Below, piece after piece: positions 12,151 through 25,877 of a stretch of 64,000 nucleotides of DNA. The notes below the pieces were generated by a model. It worked only from the letters and a program-made list of their open reading frames with translations. It did not search any database and was not told the origin of the DNA. The DNA is taken from NCBI GenBank assembly GCA_021029095.1, contig JAJOHG010000015.1, positions 124,001 to 188,000 on the forward strand. Direction: 5' to 3'. The stretch is from Phellopilus nigrolimitatus (Eukaryota > Basidiomycota > Agaricomycetes > Hymenochaetales > Hymenochaetaceae). The translations under genes were made by a program, and so were the position numbers. The number at the start of each line of letters is the position of its first letter. Positions within the stretch are counted from its first letter, which is position 1.

Positions 12151-12671
12151 CGCGAGGCGGGGGGACGAGGCGGAGGGGGGATGGTGCAGATCTTCAAGTT
12201 CGACACTGCTTATCACGATCCACGACCAACATAGACCTCTCCCGCTCGCATCTCCCTCCACGACGAATTATCTTTATTGCTAGAATGACCGGCAAGCACT
12301 GCTCCGTTCTGTTTACTTCTACGTGCCGGACCCAGGGACAATCGACGATTTCCGCAACACATCCTGATCCATCCCTTCGTGCCCCCCCACCCCCCGACAG
12401 TACACATGCATATGTCTAACCTACACAGATACCCCTCCTTCACAAGGAAAACCCAAGACCTTTTTCCCCCTCTTTTCTGCTTTACTTTTAACTTCTGTAT
12501 TCTAATGTAGCATATGTTGCGCCACGCTATTGCATACTAGTAGCGGGCCATGATTTTCTATCAGTGATGCTGGGAGGCAAGGTGAAGTACTGTAGTCCCG
12601 CCGTCTATCACGCAGAACACCCGTTAGTGGTAAATTTAAGGCAAACAGAAATCGGCAATCGTTTATGAAAC
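12151..12671. other. GT32 3' region, left flank of the MITE
   Basis: About 520 bp following the GT32 stop. It contains pyrimidine-rich sequence consistent with a 3' UTR and no supported gene. It ends at the TTA target duplication of the MITE. Confidence 0.5.
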
Positions 12672-12674
12672 TTA
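12672..12674. repeat. Left TTA target-site duplication of the outer MITE
   Basis: TTA directly precedes the GGGCCTGCTCGG terminus. The matching TTA follows the right terminus at 13720-13722. Confidence 0.8.
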
Positions 12675-12722
12675 GGGCCTGCTCGGCCCCAGGAGTTGCG
12701 CAGCCTCCACCACCCAAATTTG

Positions 12723-12750
12723 CAACCGGTGACTTCCCAGTCACCGGTTG
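12723..12750. repeat. Subterminal palindrome of the MITE
   Basis: Two perfect 12-base arms (CAACCGGTGACT and its complement) around a 4-base loop. The same palindrome recurs in the inner copy near 13305-13332. AGTCACCGG is also present near the other end, so it may be a transposase-binding repeat. Confidence 0.75.
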
Positions 12751-12859
12751 GCCAACCTCAGCCGAAACGAGTGCTCGGTACGGCTGTGGTTGTGACGCAA
12801 CGGCTTCTGTGCGTGACTTTCTTCCTCTAGACTGTCCGTTCTGTGCCTACAGTCCTTAA

Positions 12860-13380
12860 GGGCCTGCTCGGCTCCAGGAGTTGTGCAGTCACCGGCTGGG
12901 CAACCCAGGGCCGGAGGTTTCCGCACTAGTCTGAACCAACGCTGCACCTGTTTGTCACATAAAGTCACATACTGTAATGCAAAAGTGGTCATCCGAAATG
13001 CCGGACTTCATTTAGATTTGGGCGCTTATCTTATATAATAACCTATATTAGGCAAGTTTAAATGCTTTTTAATTATTATTATTATTTGTTTCAAAATTTC
13101 AGTGAAAAGAAAATGTCGGCAAAAAAAAAAACTACGAAAAACAAATATGTCATAGAGGATTGTGGCAAATGCAGATATAAGAATAACTCGGACCTTTAAG
13201 GACTGTAGGCACAGAACGGACAGTCTAGAGGAAGAAAGTCACGCACAGAAGCCGTTGCGTCACAACCACAGCCGTACCGAGCACTCGTTTCGGCTGAGGT
13301 TGGCCAACCGGTGACTGGGAAGTCACCGGTTGCAAATTTGGGTGGTGGAGGCTGCGCAACTCCTGGGGCCGAGCAGGCCC
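12860..13380. mobile_element. Same MITE, inner copy in inverted orientation
   Basis: 521 bp, the reverse complement of the outer element; I found no differences by eye, including the 11-base A run. It is flanked by TAA on both sides (12857-12859 and 13381-13383), the duplication expected for insertion into a TTAA site of the outer copy. The resulting order is A-B-A'-B', two interlocked inverted repeats. A 64-codon frame repeated in both copies is only the shared element sequence. Confidence 0.87.
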
Positions 13381-13719
13381 TAAAGGTCCGAGTTATTCTT
13401 ATATCTGCATTTGCCACAATCCTCTATGACATATTTGTTTTTCGTAGTTTTTTTTTTTGCCGACATTTTCTTTTCACTGAAATTTTGAAACAAATAATAA
13501 TAATAATTAAAAAGCATTTAAACTTGCCTAATATAGGTTATTATATAAGATAAGCGCCCAAATCTAAATGAAGTCCGGCATTTCGGATGACCACTTTTGC
13601 ATTACAGTATGTGACTTTATGTGACAAACAGGTGCAGCGTTGGTTCAGACTAGTGCGGAAACCTCCGGCCCTGGGTTGCCCAGCCGGTGACTGCACAACT
13701 CCTGGAGCCGAGCAGGCCC

Positions 13720-13722
13720 TTA
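13720..13722. repeat. Right TTA target-site duplication of the outer MITE
   Basis: TTA immediately after the GAGCAGGCCC terminus, matching the left duplication at 12672-12674. Confidence 0.8.
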
Positions 13723-13801
13723 GTGTAAAACCAGCAACCATCGGGGTGATTTGCTCGTGACACATTGTGACTGGACTTTTTTATGAGTTCCCAATATGGT
13801 A

Positions 13802-13835
13802 ATCACCTTAAGGTACGTCGCCACCTTGAGGTGAT
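13802..13835. repeat. Imperfect hairpin upstream of the first SDR
   Basis: The 13-base arms ATCACCTTAAGGT and ACCTTGAGGTGAT pair with one mismatch around an 8-base loop. A further AAGGT/GGTGACCTT half follows. It lies about 400 bp before the SDR start and could be a regulatory palindrome; function unknown. The rest of 13,723-14,138 shows no gene. Confidence 0.55.
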
Positions 13836-14138
13836 CGAGGTACTTACTAATCAAGGTAGAGGTGACCTTCCCGACAGTACACTACTTTCTATGAAATCCG
13901 CTGGCTAGGAACAAGATAACTCCAGCAGTGAAGATTGTTGCGAGAGCTGCAGATGCTGCACCGGTGGTTTGGGATTGGGTGGAACAAGTTTAATCTCTGA
14001 TCCGGACGTGATCCGAACATCTCCTGGTGCACAGCGACATCTGAATAATTCCCACCGCGCGCACTGAAATGGAGCATTGTAGGCATCAAGGTGACGAGTT
14101 TAAATTACATCTGTGATTAGCGAAAGCGCCACCGTGCT

Positions 14139-14145
14139 TATAAAG
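14139..14145 (+). promoter_or_regulatory. TATA box of the first SDR
   Basis: TATAAAG about 90 bp upstream of the ATG at 14232. The aligned site in the duplicated gene (16538-16544) reads TCTAAAG. Confidence 0.6.
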
Positions 14146-14231
14146 TCCAAGGTCGCCATGAAGCCTCGTCAACGCACTCCTCCTCAAACCACTTGGTCTT
14201 ACCTCCTTGATTTTATAAAATTGTGTTGACT

Positions 14232-15703
14232 ATGGGCAAAGGTAAATTCGACGCTGCCAAAGATCTGGGAGACCTCAGTGGGAAGGTCGTGATCGTTACC
14301 GGATCGACGTGAGTCCGCTAACATTACTCCTGCCTATTTCTGTCCCATCAGCTCCCCAATCGCTCTTACGCACTTCCTTTCCGTGATCTGATAGCGCGGG
14401 GATCGGCTTTACGACCGCGCAGGTCCTGGTGCGCAAGGGCGCGAAGGTGTACCTCGCCGCCCGGAACGAGGCGAAGGCGGCGGAGTGCATCAAGCGCATC
14501 AAAGAGGAGGGGATGGGGAGCGGGACGGTGCTGTACCACCACCTCGACCTCGTGGACCCGAGAGAGGCGAAGAAGTCGGCAGAGGCGTTCTTGGAAAAGG
14601 AAGAGAGACTTGATCTTCTTGGTGCGTGATCTGTTCTAGTAGGAGTTCTAAGAAGGCACTGGATGTTGATCACACCCGCCAGTTAATAACGCAGGAGTGT
14701 AAGTGGAAGGGAGAAAACGAGAATTGCTGATCATGAAGCTCATACGGTGTCTCGTAACAGGACGATCCCTGATTACAAGCTCAGTTTCGAAGGTATTCAG
14801 GAGGTGATGGTCGTGAAGTACGCGCTGGTCTTTGTTCTTAAGTCATTATTTCGACAAACTAATCCTGAATATCCTTAGCTATATATCGCCCTTTGCTTTC
14901 ACGGACGGGCTTCTTCCGCTGCTGAAGAAGACGGACTCTCAACCCAATTCTGACGTCCGAATCGTGAATGTGGGTTTCTGTTTATTTACTATAAGACCAG
15001 GAAGCGTTGCTGGCCAAATTGAAGAACCCGAGCTTACACTACAAACCTAATCTGCGCTGCCAGCTCGCATCCCTGACCCATACCTTCGTTCCTGATGGCC
15101 TACGGTTCAAGTCGAAAGAGGATTTTAATCTCAGATGGGAAAAGGACTTCATGGGTGGCTTCAAACGATATGGTCTGTCTCCCATACATATTTGCTGCAA
15201 AGCAGCGAGTTTGCTCCTTAACTCAGTAGTACTTAGGTCTGTCGAAGCTTGCGGACATGCTCTGGTCACGCGAACTGCAGAGGCGCCTCACCGCGGAGGG
15301 CTCAAACATCATTGTGCTCAGCGTGCACCCCGGGGCCGTCCTCACGCGTACGACTCAGCCTTCCGTTCTCAGCGTCACAGCAACTACACTCACATAACCG
15401 CATATTTTTTTTTTCTTCTTTACAGAGGGCAACCCGAGCACGACGCGCTGCGTCGCGTGGCCTCTGCGACCCCTCTACTGGCTCCTCGCGCACACCATAT
15501 TCGAGTCGCCGCAGTCGGGTGTCGCGACGTCCGCCATCGCCGCCGCCTCCCCCAAAGTCCGCGCGGAGGCGGAGAAGTATCGAGCCGCGTACCTCGTCCC
15601 ACCCGGAGAGGTCAGCGAGTGCTCGAAGCAGGCGCAGGACGACGCGCTGGCTGGAGAGTTGTGGGAGACTACGACGGGATTCTTGAAAGAGTGGCGAATT
15701 TAG
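14232..15703 (+). CDS. Short-chain dehydrogenase (retinol dehydrogenase-like), copy 1
   Basis: NAD(P)-dependent oxidoreductase of the classical SDR family, closest in pattern to retinol dehydrogenase/WWOX-like proteins; substrate unknown. Eight exons join in frame: 14232-14308, 14395-14621, 14683-14698, 14761-14817, 14879-14969, 15064-15172, 15237-15347, 15426-15703, about 321 residues. Visible motifs are the cofactor loop TGSTAGIG, LAARN, VNNAG, and the catalytic YGLSK (YxxxK), followed by SVHPGAVLT. Exon 3 is only 16 nt and carries the NNAG motif. The gene is tandemly duplicated at 16,630-18,082 with the same intron positions and seven identical exon lengths; similarity extends into the 5' and 3' flanks. 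A TATAAAG lies about 90 bp upstream. It has no signal peptide and is probably cytosolic or membrane-associated. Confidence 0.9.
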
Positions 15704-16537
15704 GCGTGATATAGCTGGTGCTGACGGTGCAAATTGATATGCGGTCTCGATTGCTACCAAAAATTGCACAAGCTAGTTGACAGAAGGACCAGAGACGCAG
15801 AAATTAACCAAGCTTTATCAGAATCTGCGATTCTAAAGTATAGTCGGCTGGGTACATGCTGTTTTTCAAGCTACATCTAACTCAAAAACATATTGTTCGT
15901 AATAGTTATACATACCCTTCTAACTTGCCTTTTTGCTTTTCGTAGCCACTATAAATTAGACTGCCAAAAGGCACTCATATTTTGTGACTACATACTTACT
16001 TGGAAGAAGTTTCTCTTCTCTCATAGGCTCCTCAGGGACATATTTCTGTTTGTCTGCCAACCTAGACCATAGAACGAGTGAGAATTAGCAAATTATGGAT
16101 TTTATTTTCTAAGCTGGCACTTATTTCGAAAAATGTCGTGTGCGAACGATCATTGCTATTACATATGCAAATAGCAATAGCAACTGAAGCTTTTCATAAA
16201 GAAAAAAACCTCCCAATCTATGTCTAGATGCTGGACAAGCTTTGCAAAGTCATAACGAGCTCTGATGGCGAAGAGGGGAATATATGCAGTATATACGCAC
16301 GACTGACGCCACCACGGCTCGGAAGGGATCCAGATAAGCTGAAGTAACTTTTATTTTCCTGGGTAGAAGACAGGAGTGGAAGACCGTTCCGTTTTAATTT
16401 TGAATAGACCTTATTTCTTGACAGAATCACGACGTACAAGCCAAGGTGGCAAACGTACGTGGGTCCGCAACCCACGACATCTGAGTCCGAGTCGCTGTGA
16501 ATCCGGCCGGCACGGAGACTCTCCCACACCGGGTGCT
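15704..16537. other. Spacer between the SDR duplicates
   Basis: The first 60 or so bases match the 3' flank of copy 2 and the last 30 or so bases match the 5' flank of copy 1, marking the duplicated unit. In between is AT-rich sequence with no supported gene. Confidence 0.6.
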
Positions 16538-16544
16538 TCTAAAG
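16538..16544 (+). promoter_or_regulatory. Altered TATA site of the second SDR
   Basis: TCTAAAG stands where copy 1 has TATAAAG, at the same distance from the ATG and in aligned flanking sequence. This suggests a weakened core promoter after duplication. Confidence 0.5.
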
Positions 16545-16629
16545 TCTAAGGTAGCCATGAAGCATCATTAACGTGTTCATTCTCAAGACACCTAGTTGCA
16601 CCTGCCTTATTCTCTAAGCTTTGTCGACT

Positions 16630-18082
16630 ATGGGTAAACACGAGTTCGACGCTGCTAAAGACCTAGGCGACCTCAATGGGAAGGTCGTGATCGTCACCGG
16701 ATCGACGTGAGTCCACCTGTCTATATACGTATGTCTCGTCGGCTCCCTAATCGCTCTTACGCATCTCCTTTTCGCATTCTGACAGCTCAGGACTCGGATT
16801 CGTGACAGCACAGACCCTGGTGCGTAAGGGAGCGAAGGTGTACCTCGCCGCACGGAACGAGGCGAAGGCGGCGGATTGCATCAAGCGCATCAAGGAGGCG
16901 GGGACGGGAGGCGGGACGGTGCTGTACCACCACCTCGACCTCGCGGACCCGAGGGAGGCGAAGAAGTCGGCGGAGGCGTTCTTGAAAAAGGAGGAAAGGC
17001 TTGATCTTCTTGGTGGGCGATATCTTCAATAAAAAACTCTGGATGCTTATACAAGTTGATCTAGTTAATAACGCAGCGATGTGAGTGAATGAGAGCAATA
17101 ATATCTGCTGATCATGAAGCTCATACAGTGCCTCGTGGAAGGGTGACCGACGATTTCAAGATCGCTTTCGGAGGTATCCAGCAAGTGATGGTCGTGAAGT
17201 ACGCGCTGCTCTCTGTTTTTGAGTCGAACTGATCCTGAATGTCCTTAGTTATATATCTCCTTTCGTTTTCACGGACGTGCTCCTTCCGCTTCTGAAGAAG
17301 ACGGACACTCAACCTGGTTCTGATGTGCGAATTGTGAATGTGAGTCTTTATTTACTTATAATGAGACCAGGAAGCGAGGCTGGCCAAATTGAAGGACCCG
17401 AGCTTACACTACAGAATTATCCTGCTCTTCCAGCTCACCTCCGCCGCCCATACCTTCGTTCCTGATGGTTTACGATTTAGGTCAAAAGAGGACTACAATC
17501 TCAGCTGGGGAGAACAATTTGCGGGCTCCTTTAAACGATATGGTCCGTTTGGCTTGAGGATGTTCTGCTTGGTAGTGAGTAGGCTTTGTTGACCCACCAG
17601 TGTTTAGGTCTATCAAAACTCGCGGACATCCTTTGGTCGCGTGAACTGCAGAGGCGCCTCACCGCGGAGGGCTCGAACATTATCGTACTCAATGTGCACC
17701 CCGGAGCCGTCCTCACAGGTACGACTCGGCTTTCGTCATAGAACCAGAGCAATTCATTTTAATATGCATGCAATCTTTCTTTACAGAGGGCAACGAAATC
17801 ACGACGCGCCGCATCGTGCGGCCTCTGAGGCCACTCTACACGCTCCTATGCCGCCTCGCGTTCGAGTCGCCGCAGACGGGTGTCGCGACGTCCGCCATCG
17901 CCGCTGCCTCCCCCAAAGTCCGTGCAGAGGCAGAGAAATACCGGAACGCGTACCTCGTCCCGCACGGAAAGATCGGCAAATGCGCGAAGCAGGCGCAAGA
18001 CGATGCTCTGGCTGGAGAGCTGTGGGAGACTACGGCGGGTTTTTTGAAGGAGTGGGGAATTTTAGACGGGAGTTCCTCGTGA
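16630..18082 (+). CDS. Short-chain dehydrogenase (retinol dehydrogenase-like), copy 2
   Basis: Tandem paralogue of the SDR at 14,232. Exons are 16630-16706, 16786-17012, 17065-17080, 17142-17198, 17249-17339, 17434-17542, 17608-17718 and 17787-18082, about 327 residues. Exons 1-7 have exactly the lengths of copy 1; the last is 18 nt longer and adds a short tail ending GSSS. Motifs are TGSTSGLG, LAARN and YGLSK. The usual NNAG motif reads NNAA, and the SLTH block near the catalytic Ser reads TSAAH, so substrate or cofactor handling may differ. The exon 4 acceptor is AAG at 17139-17141, needed to keep frame. The upstream TATA box has changed to TCTAAAG. The frame is intact, so it is probably functional and diverging. 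Confidence 0.88.
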
Positions 18083-18995
18083 TGTGGTTGCTGACGGTGC
18101 AAATTGATATGCAACACGTCCCGAAATCGCTACCAGAAATTGCAGTCGGGTAAGGGGTGCTTAGAGATCATTGATACCGGTTTTTTTTCTTCTTTATTCT
18201 TAATGTTAGTTTCCTGCGGTTTTTCAAGTCGTCTGTCGGGGAGTGTATTAAGAACCCGGACTTTGTGTCCCGCCTCCAGCTGCAGTTTTCTTGCAGTGAA
18301 TATAAAATTACTTTGTAAGATTGTGCACTGCGGATTTCCGCTTTCGTTATTCTCTTTAGGTCTCAATTTGTGGAATAAAACTGTACGTTACATTAAGCTT
18401 GAAGAGCATTTTTCTGCATTTGAGAAGAATAACTGCTTAAGTAGCTTTGGCAAAGAATATCATCAGACTTGTATACAATTACTGGGTCGATAGCAAATTT
18501 ATGTACACAGAGCGTATGAACAAAACGAACAGCAACGCTCGCGTGAGCAATTCGCTAGTTCGTTTGGTCCGAGGAAAATCCGGGGTATGGTTTGAGGGTA
18601 GAATGCAGAAACAAGACCGTATAGTGTGGACTATCGATCTTGCGCGAATATCACCAGAGTTGAAATTACGAAAGTTGCTGTACTTCATTCGGAAAAACAA
18701 GTTAGCAAGCAAAAAAGAAATCGACGCATTCACCACACACCTCTTGGTATGCAGAAAAGAAAAGAGACCCCGAGCTGCAATCGCATGTTTAGAAAGGGAA
18801 ACGAAGAGCGGGGAAAATATCATTGCCAAATACCGTATTACCAAATCGTGCAAGCGTCGATCGAATCCATGTATTGCATTACAGCCGGAAGAAGAGTGCG
18901 AGGATGGCCCAACAGAAGCAAAGTGAATAAAGAAAAAAATACTGCCTACCGTGGACAATGCAAGATAGACTATGTACGTCTCCAAGACATCCGAG
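18083..18995. other. Intergenic region between SDR copy 2 and the RRM gene
   Basis: About 910 bp between converging genes. Two overlapping antisense frames (18447-18926 plus and 18479-19036 minus) are open for 160-185 codons but show no family resemblance or codon pattern. I treat the region as 3' UTRs plus spacer. Confidence 0.5.
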
Positions 18996-21944
18996 CTATA
19001 ACTCGTCGTCTTCAGAGTTCCACTCGTCATCTTCACTGTCGCTTACTATCAATATCGTTTGCTCCCATTGGGTTTGTGGCCAACGGATGAACGGAACTGA
19101 TTTAGCCTTCGGTGCCTCCGCTGCCTGCTTCATCGTCGCAGCCAAAGCAGCCTTCTCAGCTTCGTAACTCCTGTTATGCATTAGAAGGGGGAAAACGTGC
19201 ACGAGAGGATTATGAAGTGGCCATAGAAAAAAAAGGTCAACTAAATACGCACCTCTCCTTCTCGCGATACGCGCGCAGTATTTTCCCCTTTTCTTCTGGT
19301 TTTGCAGAGCCGAGATGGGCCATCAGCTGCTTCATGTCGGCGATGAGTTGCTCTAATCTTTCATGGCTGCTCTTTTGTACGATCTTCGAGTTCAGGGGTA
19401 CCTGAATCTGGGTGTTATTTGGACGCTCAGCAGAGGTCTGAGGGGCAGAATTGGCAAAGCCTATTATGTCTTGAAGGAACGCCGTCGCCAAGTCGTCGAG
19501 TTTGGATGACGATATGGGATCGGTTTGAGGAGCGTCACATGCTGCCACGGAAACGGATGTGTTCGCGGATCCAACTGAGGATGACTTCGAGAGTAGAGAA
19601 TCAGTCGAAGAAGAAGAGACTGTCGAAGGTGTTGAAGGAGTTGTCGGCCTCGCTGGTACAGAGTTCAAGTGAATATCTCTACGGGACGAGGGATGTGTGA
19701 GTGCGGATGGAGGTGTTTCGTTTGCCAGCCCAGATGTGGCCATCGTCGATGGCTCCTGCACAGATGTCACCTCCGATCTCCTCTTCTTACTGACAAGAAC
19801 ACGCTGGCGAAGTTCCGATAGCCTATCGACCGCGCTTTCCTCTTGATGAGAGGCCATTATCGAAGCTTCAGGTGCAAGAGCTCGGTTGTCTTTTTCTTCC
19901 AACTCCTTTCTTTCTGCCTTTTTCCTCTCTTCCTTTTCTATTGCTTCCTCCACCTCCCGCAGTTTCGCAGCTTTGGCCTTCGCTTCTTCCAAGATTGATT
20001 TGATGCCTGAGGGAATAATAGGTTTCTGGGGAGTACCGAAATTGGGTGGCATGTCGAGTAATGGAGGGGGTGGACGAAGATCGCGAGAAGGAATAGTCAA
20101 AGTTACAGGGCTGCTGGCATGCTGACTGTCTAATTCCATATCTGTGACCGACGTCATGGATTCGCTATGCGTCGGATATGATTCAACGATCTGCGGCTTT
20201 GCCACAATCAATCCACTCGTATGAACATCGGGAAGATACTGAGCTGCGGCGGGTATCGGAGAAGAACGATCGTGAGTAGTCGGAGTCTGGGCTTTGTGAG
20301 GAGCACTAGAGTGGGTAGATGCAATTTCACTTTCAACATCCGGGTTAATGAGCTTCGGTAGCCAACGAAGATGTTCCTTTGGTGAGAATGGAGAAAGCGG
20401 AGGAGACGGCCTGGGAGTCAGCCCAGTGGAGAGGAAGTTATAATTCCCGCGCTCTTCCTCGTCAATTTCGCCCTCCTCCATATCCTCTCGAGAACTGTTC
20501 TGATCTGTAGAGTGTATGTCGCGAACAGGTGGAGCAGGATGGATAGAATGGGGAGGTGGTGGAATAAGGGGTGGAGTCTGAGCAGGCTGTGGAGGTTGGT
20601 CGAAAAGTGGTCCAGGCTGTTGTACTGCATCTGTCCCCTCTGGACGATACCAGTAAACAGTGATCTGTCCGCGGCCATCGTTGTTGACGAGACGCTTGCT
20701 ATTAAACGCGCGAATCGCTCTCTCGCGGGAATTGAATTCAATGAGTGCCTTGCCGAGTTTCCGCATGACATCAATATGTAGCGGTGCCGGATCGTGCGCG
20801 TTACCTGTGTCCTTGCACCACTGCAGAACAAAGTCCAAAGTGCGAAATTTCTTGGGTATGTTCTCCATGACGAGTGAACACTCGGGGTCATGCGGAACAT
20901 ATTGGTCCGGTTCGAGTGGAAAGAGCCCATGGCCAGAGACTTGCGGAGCGTACGATCCAATAAGTCTGGAGTTCAAGGCGAACATGTTACATTCCATTGC
21001 GGCTACGTGAGAAGAGGAAGAAGGTTCAGAGCTTGTCGGTCGCGGAGGTAGTGCAGTTGGAAATGACTGTTGGAATGTGGAAGTATATTCTAGACCTGAA
21101 GAAACGAGAGATTGATCGAGTGCGATCGACTGAGAATGCGAGGAAAGTGTGAACTGGGGTTGAGGAGCGGAGTAGGGATGCGTGGTTTGTCCAGGCCAAT
21201 TCGGCCCGTCGTATGTGGCGTGCTCACCCTGACGATGCACCGCATTCCAACCAAGGACAGTTTCAGCAGGAAGGATTGGTACTGGCGGCAAGTTTGAATG
21301 TGCAGCTGCCGCCTCAGCCTCAGCCTTCTGACGCTTCCGCAATTTCCTGCGTTGCGGCTTCGATAGTCCGGCGAAGGGGTCCGTTTCTAACGAATAAAGT
21401 GCGGGCGCGACTGCCGCCGCCGAGCTACCTGCATGAGGCCCCGGAACGAACACGCGTGGCTGCTGGTCCGCACCAGCGTCAAATTGGTCGCTGCGCTTGC
21501 GCTTGAGGGGATGAGAAATGCTCAGGGTGGATGCCTGCGCCTGCGCCTGCGGAGCAGCCATTTGAGCACCGCGGAAGGCGCCTAAGAGAAGGGTTGCATG
21601 AGAGAGCGTAGTGATTAAGACAGAAAGCGCAAAGAATACAGACCTGTTTCCAACTGGTGATGACGCCAGCCGTGTTCCATGTCAGCCCCGGTGTTGAATT
21701 GCCGAGGCTGCCGAGAAGAGGCTGGTTCAGGATTCACATAATTATTTGCTCGCCAGTCGCCATAGAGTGGCAGATCATCCGTCCTAAAGTTGAGCTTGCT
21801 ATTATGAGAGTGATCCATCCAGGCCCGCACTGACCTTGCGGGCGATTCCTCGCGGTAGTAACGGTCAGAACGTCGTCCACTGTAATCGTCATCGTCGGAA
21901 GAAATGAGAATGGGAGAACAACGAGAACCGCCTAGCATAGTCAT
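18996..21944 (-). CDS. Large RRM-containing nuclear protein, uncharacterised
   Basis: Three exons on the minus strand, 21944-21644, 21581-19253 and 19170-18996, give about 934 residues. The second exon has its own ATG at 21561, but the first exon splices in frame to it, so the longer start is preferred. An RRM-like fold lies near residues 335-420 (SLVMENIPKKFRTLDFVLQW, then GKALIEFNSRERAIRAFNSK). An NLS-like PLKRKRSD lies near the second ATG. Long Pro/Ser-rich linkers and a charged coiled-coil (about residues 640-700, KAKAAKLREVEEAIEKEERK) follow. The C-terminus ends in an acidic SDSEDDEW block. It may be an RNA-binding regulator; no specific orthologue is recognised. It converges with the SDR pair. 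Confidence 0.75.
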
Positions 21945-22730
21945 CTGGTTCTTCCTACCCCTGACGATGTTTCACGAATAGGTGCTGAGAGTAGTCGCTG
22001 TAGTTGATGGTCGAGGAACGTGGATGTGTCTCGGAGACGAGTTCCATGTGTTGGCGTTAACAGGCGTTAGCATGCCCAAGTTGGTAATCACGTTCACCAC
22101 GCCACCGCGTATCTGGAAGTCTTTCGGTACATTACATATTGAATAACAGAATGCACATCGACATGTTTGTGTTTCAGAAGAAAGAAAAAGACAATATAGA
22201 CTGACTGAAGCCGCTGGGTTGATACGAAAGTGCATAAGAGGCAATGAGTCGGACACGGCAAATGCGAGGGAAGTTGGGAATGTTCCGACGGATGCCGTAC
22301 ATGTACATTGTACATGTAACTCGTTGAGTTCAAGTTTCAGCCTGTTCTCTTGAAGTTCTTCGCCCATGACGACTCACATCGTGCTGTACATTTCGTACAT
22401 CGAGAATGGCGGAAACATGGCTCACAGTCGAACTGTAAATTTGACGATTCTACCGGAGTTTTTTCTCGATAACGGTGCAAGATCTACAGCTTAAACATCT
22501 AGAGTAATCGTCCGAGTACCATTATTTTCACGGAAATACTTGATGAAATGCGTCCTCATACCACGTAGGCGAAATGCTAGTCCAGACAATTCTTGCATAC
22601 AACGGCAGACCACATCCTCAGGTCGTAGTCGAGAATAGTTTAAGATTCTGGAATAAGAACAAGGGTAGCCCTACTAATACGGAAGAGAAGTGAAAACCTT
22701 GCTTTTGACATAATCCGCGAGTAACTACAA
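21945..22730. other. Intergenic region between the RRM gene and SEC23
   Basis: About 790 bp with the RRM gene's promoter at the left and the SEC23 3' UTR at the right. Apart from the palindrome at 22,298-22,318, nothing is recognised. Confidence 0.5.
22298..22318. repeat. 21-base near-perfect palindrome
   Basis: Arms TACATGTACA and TGTACATGTA around a single T. It lies about 360 bp upstream of the RRM gene start and could bind a dimeric regulator; function unknown. Confidence 0.6.

Positions 22731-25877
<3,147 letters not shown>

Larger units (their letters stand above)
12675..13719. mobile_element. PIF/Harbinger-like MITE (outer copy), split by an inserted copy
   Basis: The outer element consists of 12675-12859 plus 13384-13719, 521 bp once the insert and one TAA are removed. 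Its termini are inverted repeats of about 29 bp starting GGGCCTGCTCGGC with two mismatches. It is flanked by a TTA duplication. Short length, no transposase, these termini and a 3-bp TWA duplication fit a non-autonomous PIF/Harbinger (Tourist-like) element. The AACTTAGTG context of the empty site matches 8 of 9 positions of the CWCTTAGWG target known from maize PIF. The interior holds a subterminal palindrome and an AT-rich right half. The superfamily is inferred from structure alone, since no transposase is visible in this window. Confidence 0.85.

Noticed and set aside
10878..12419. A 513-codon frame overlapping the GT32 gene
   Set aside because: It is a GC-driven shadow: Arg/Pro/Ala-rich with no domain, while the other frame has a membrane span and DXD motif.
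12665..12859. A 64-codon frame repeated at 13,196-13,417, apparently a small protein with two copies
   Set aside because: Both lie inside the two MITE copies and are identical because the element is; they cover its terminal repeat and palindrome.
12675..13719. A single large foldback element or simple palindrome
   Set aside because: The order is A-B-A'-B', not A-B-B'-A', and two different matching target duplications (TTA outside, TAA inside) show nested insertion instead.
18447..18926. A 159-codon plus-strand frame with a 185-codon antisense partner
   Set aside because: No family resemblance, no splice or promoter context, and it sits between two converging genes.
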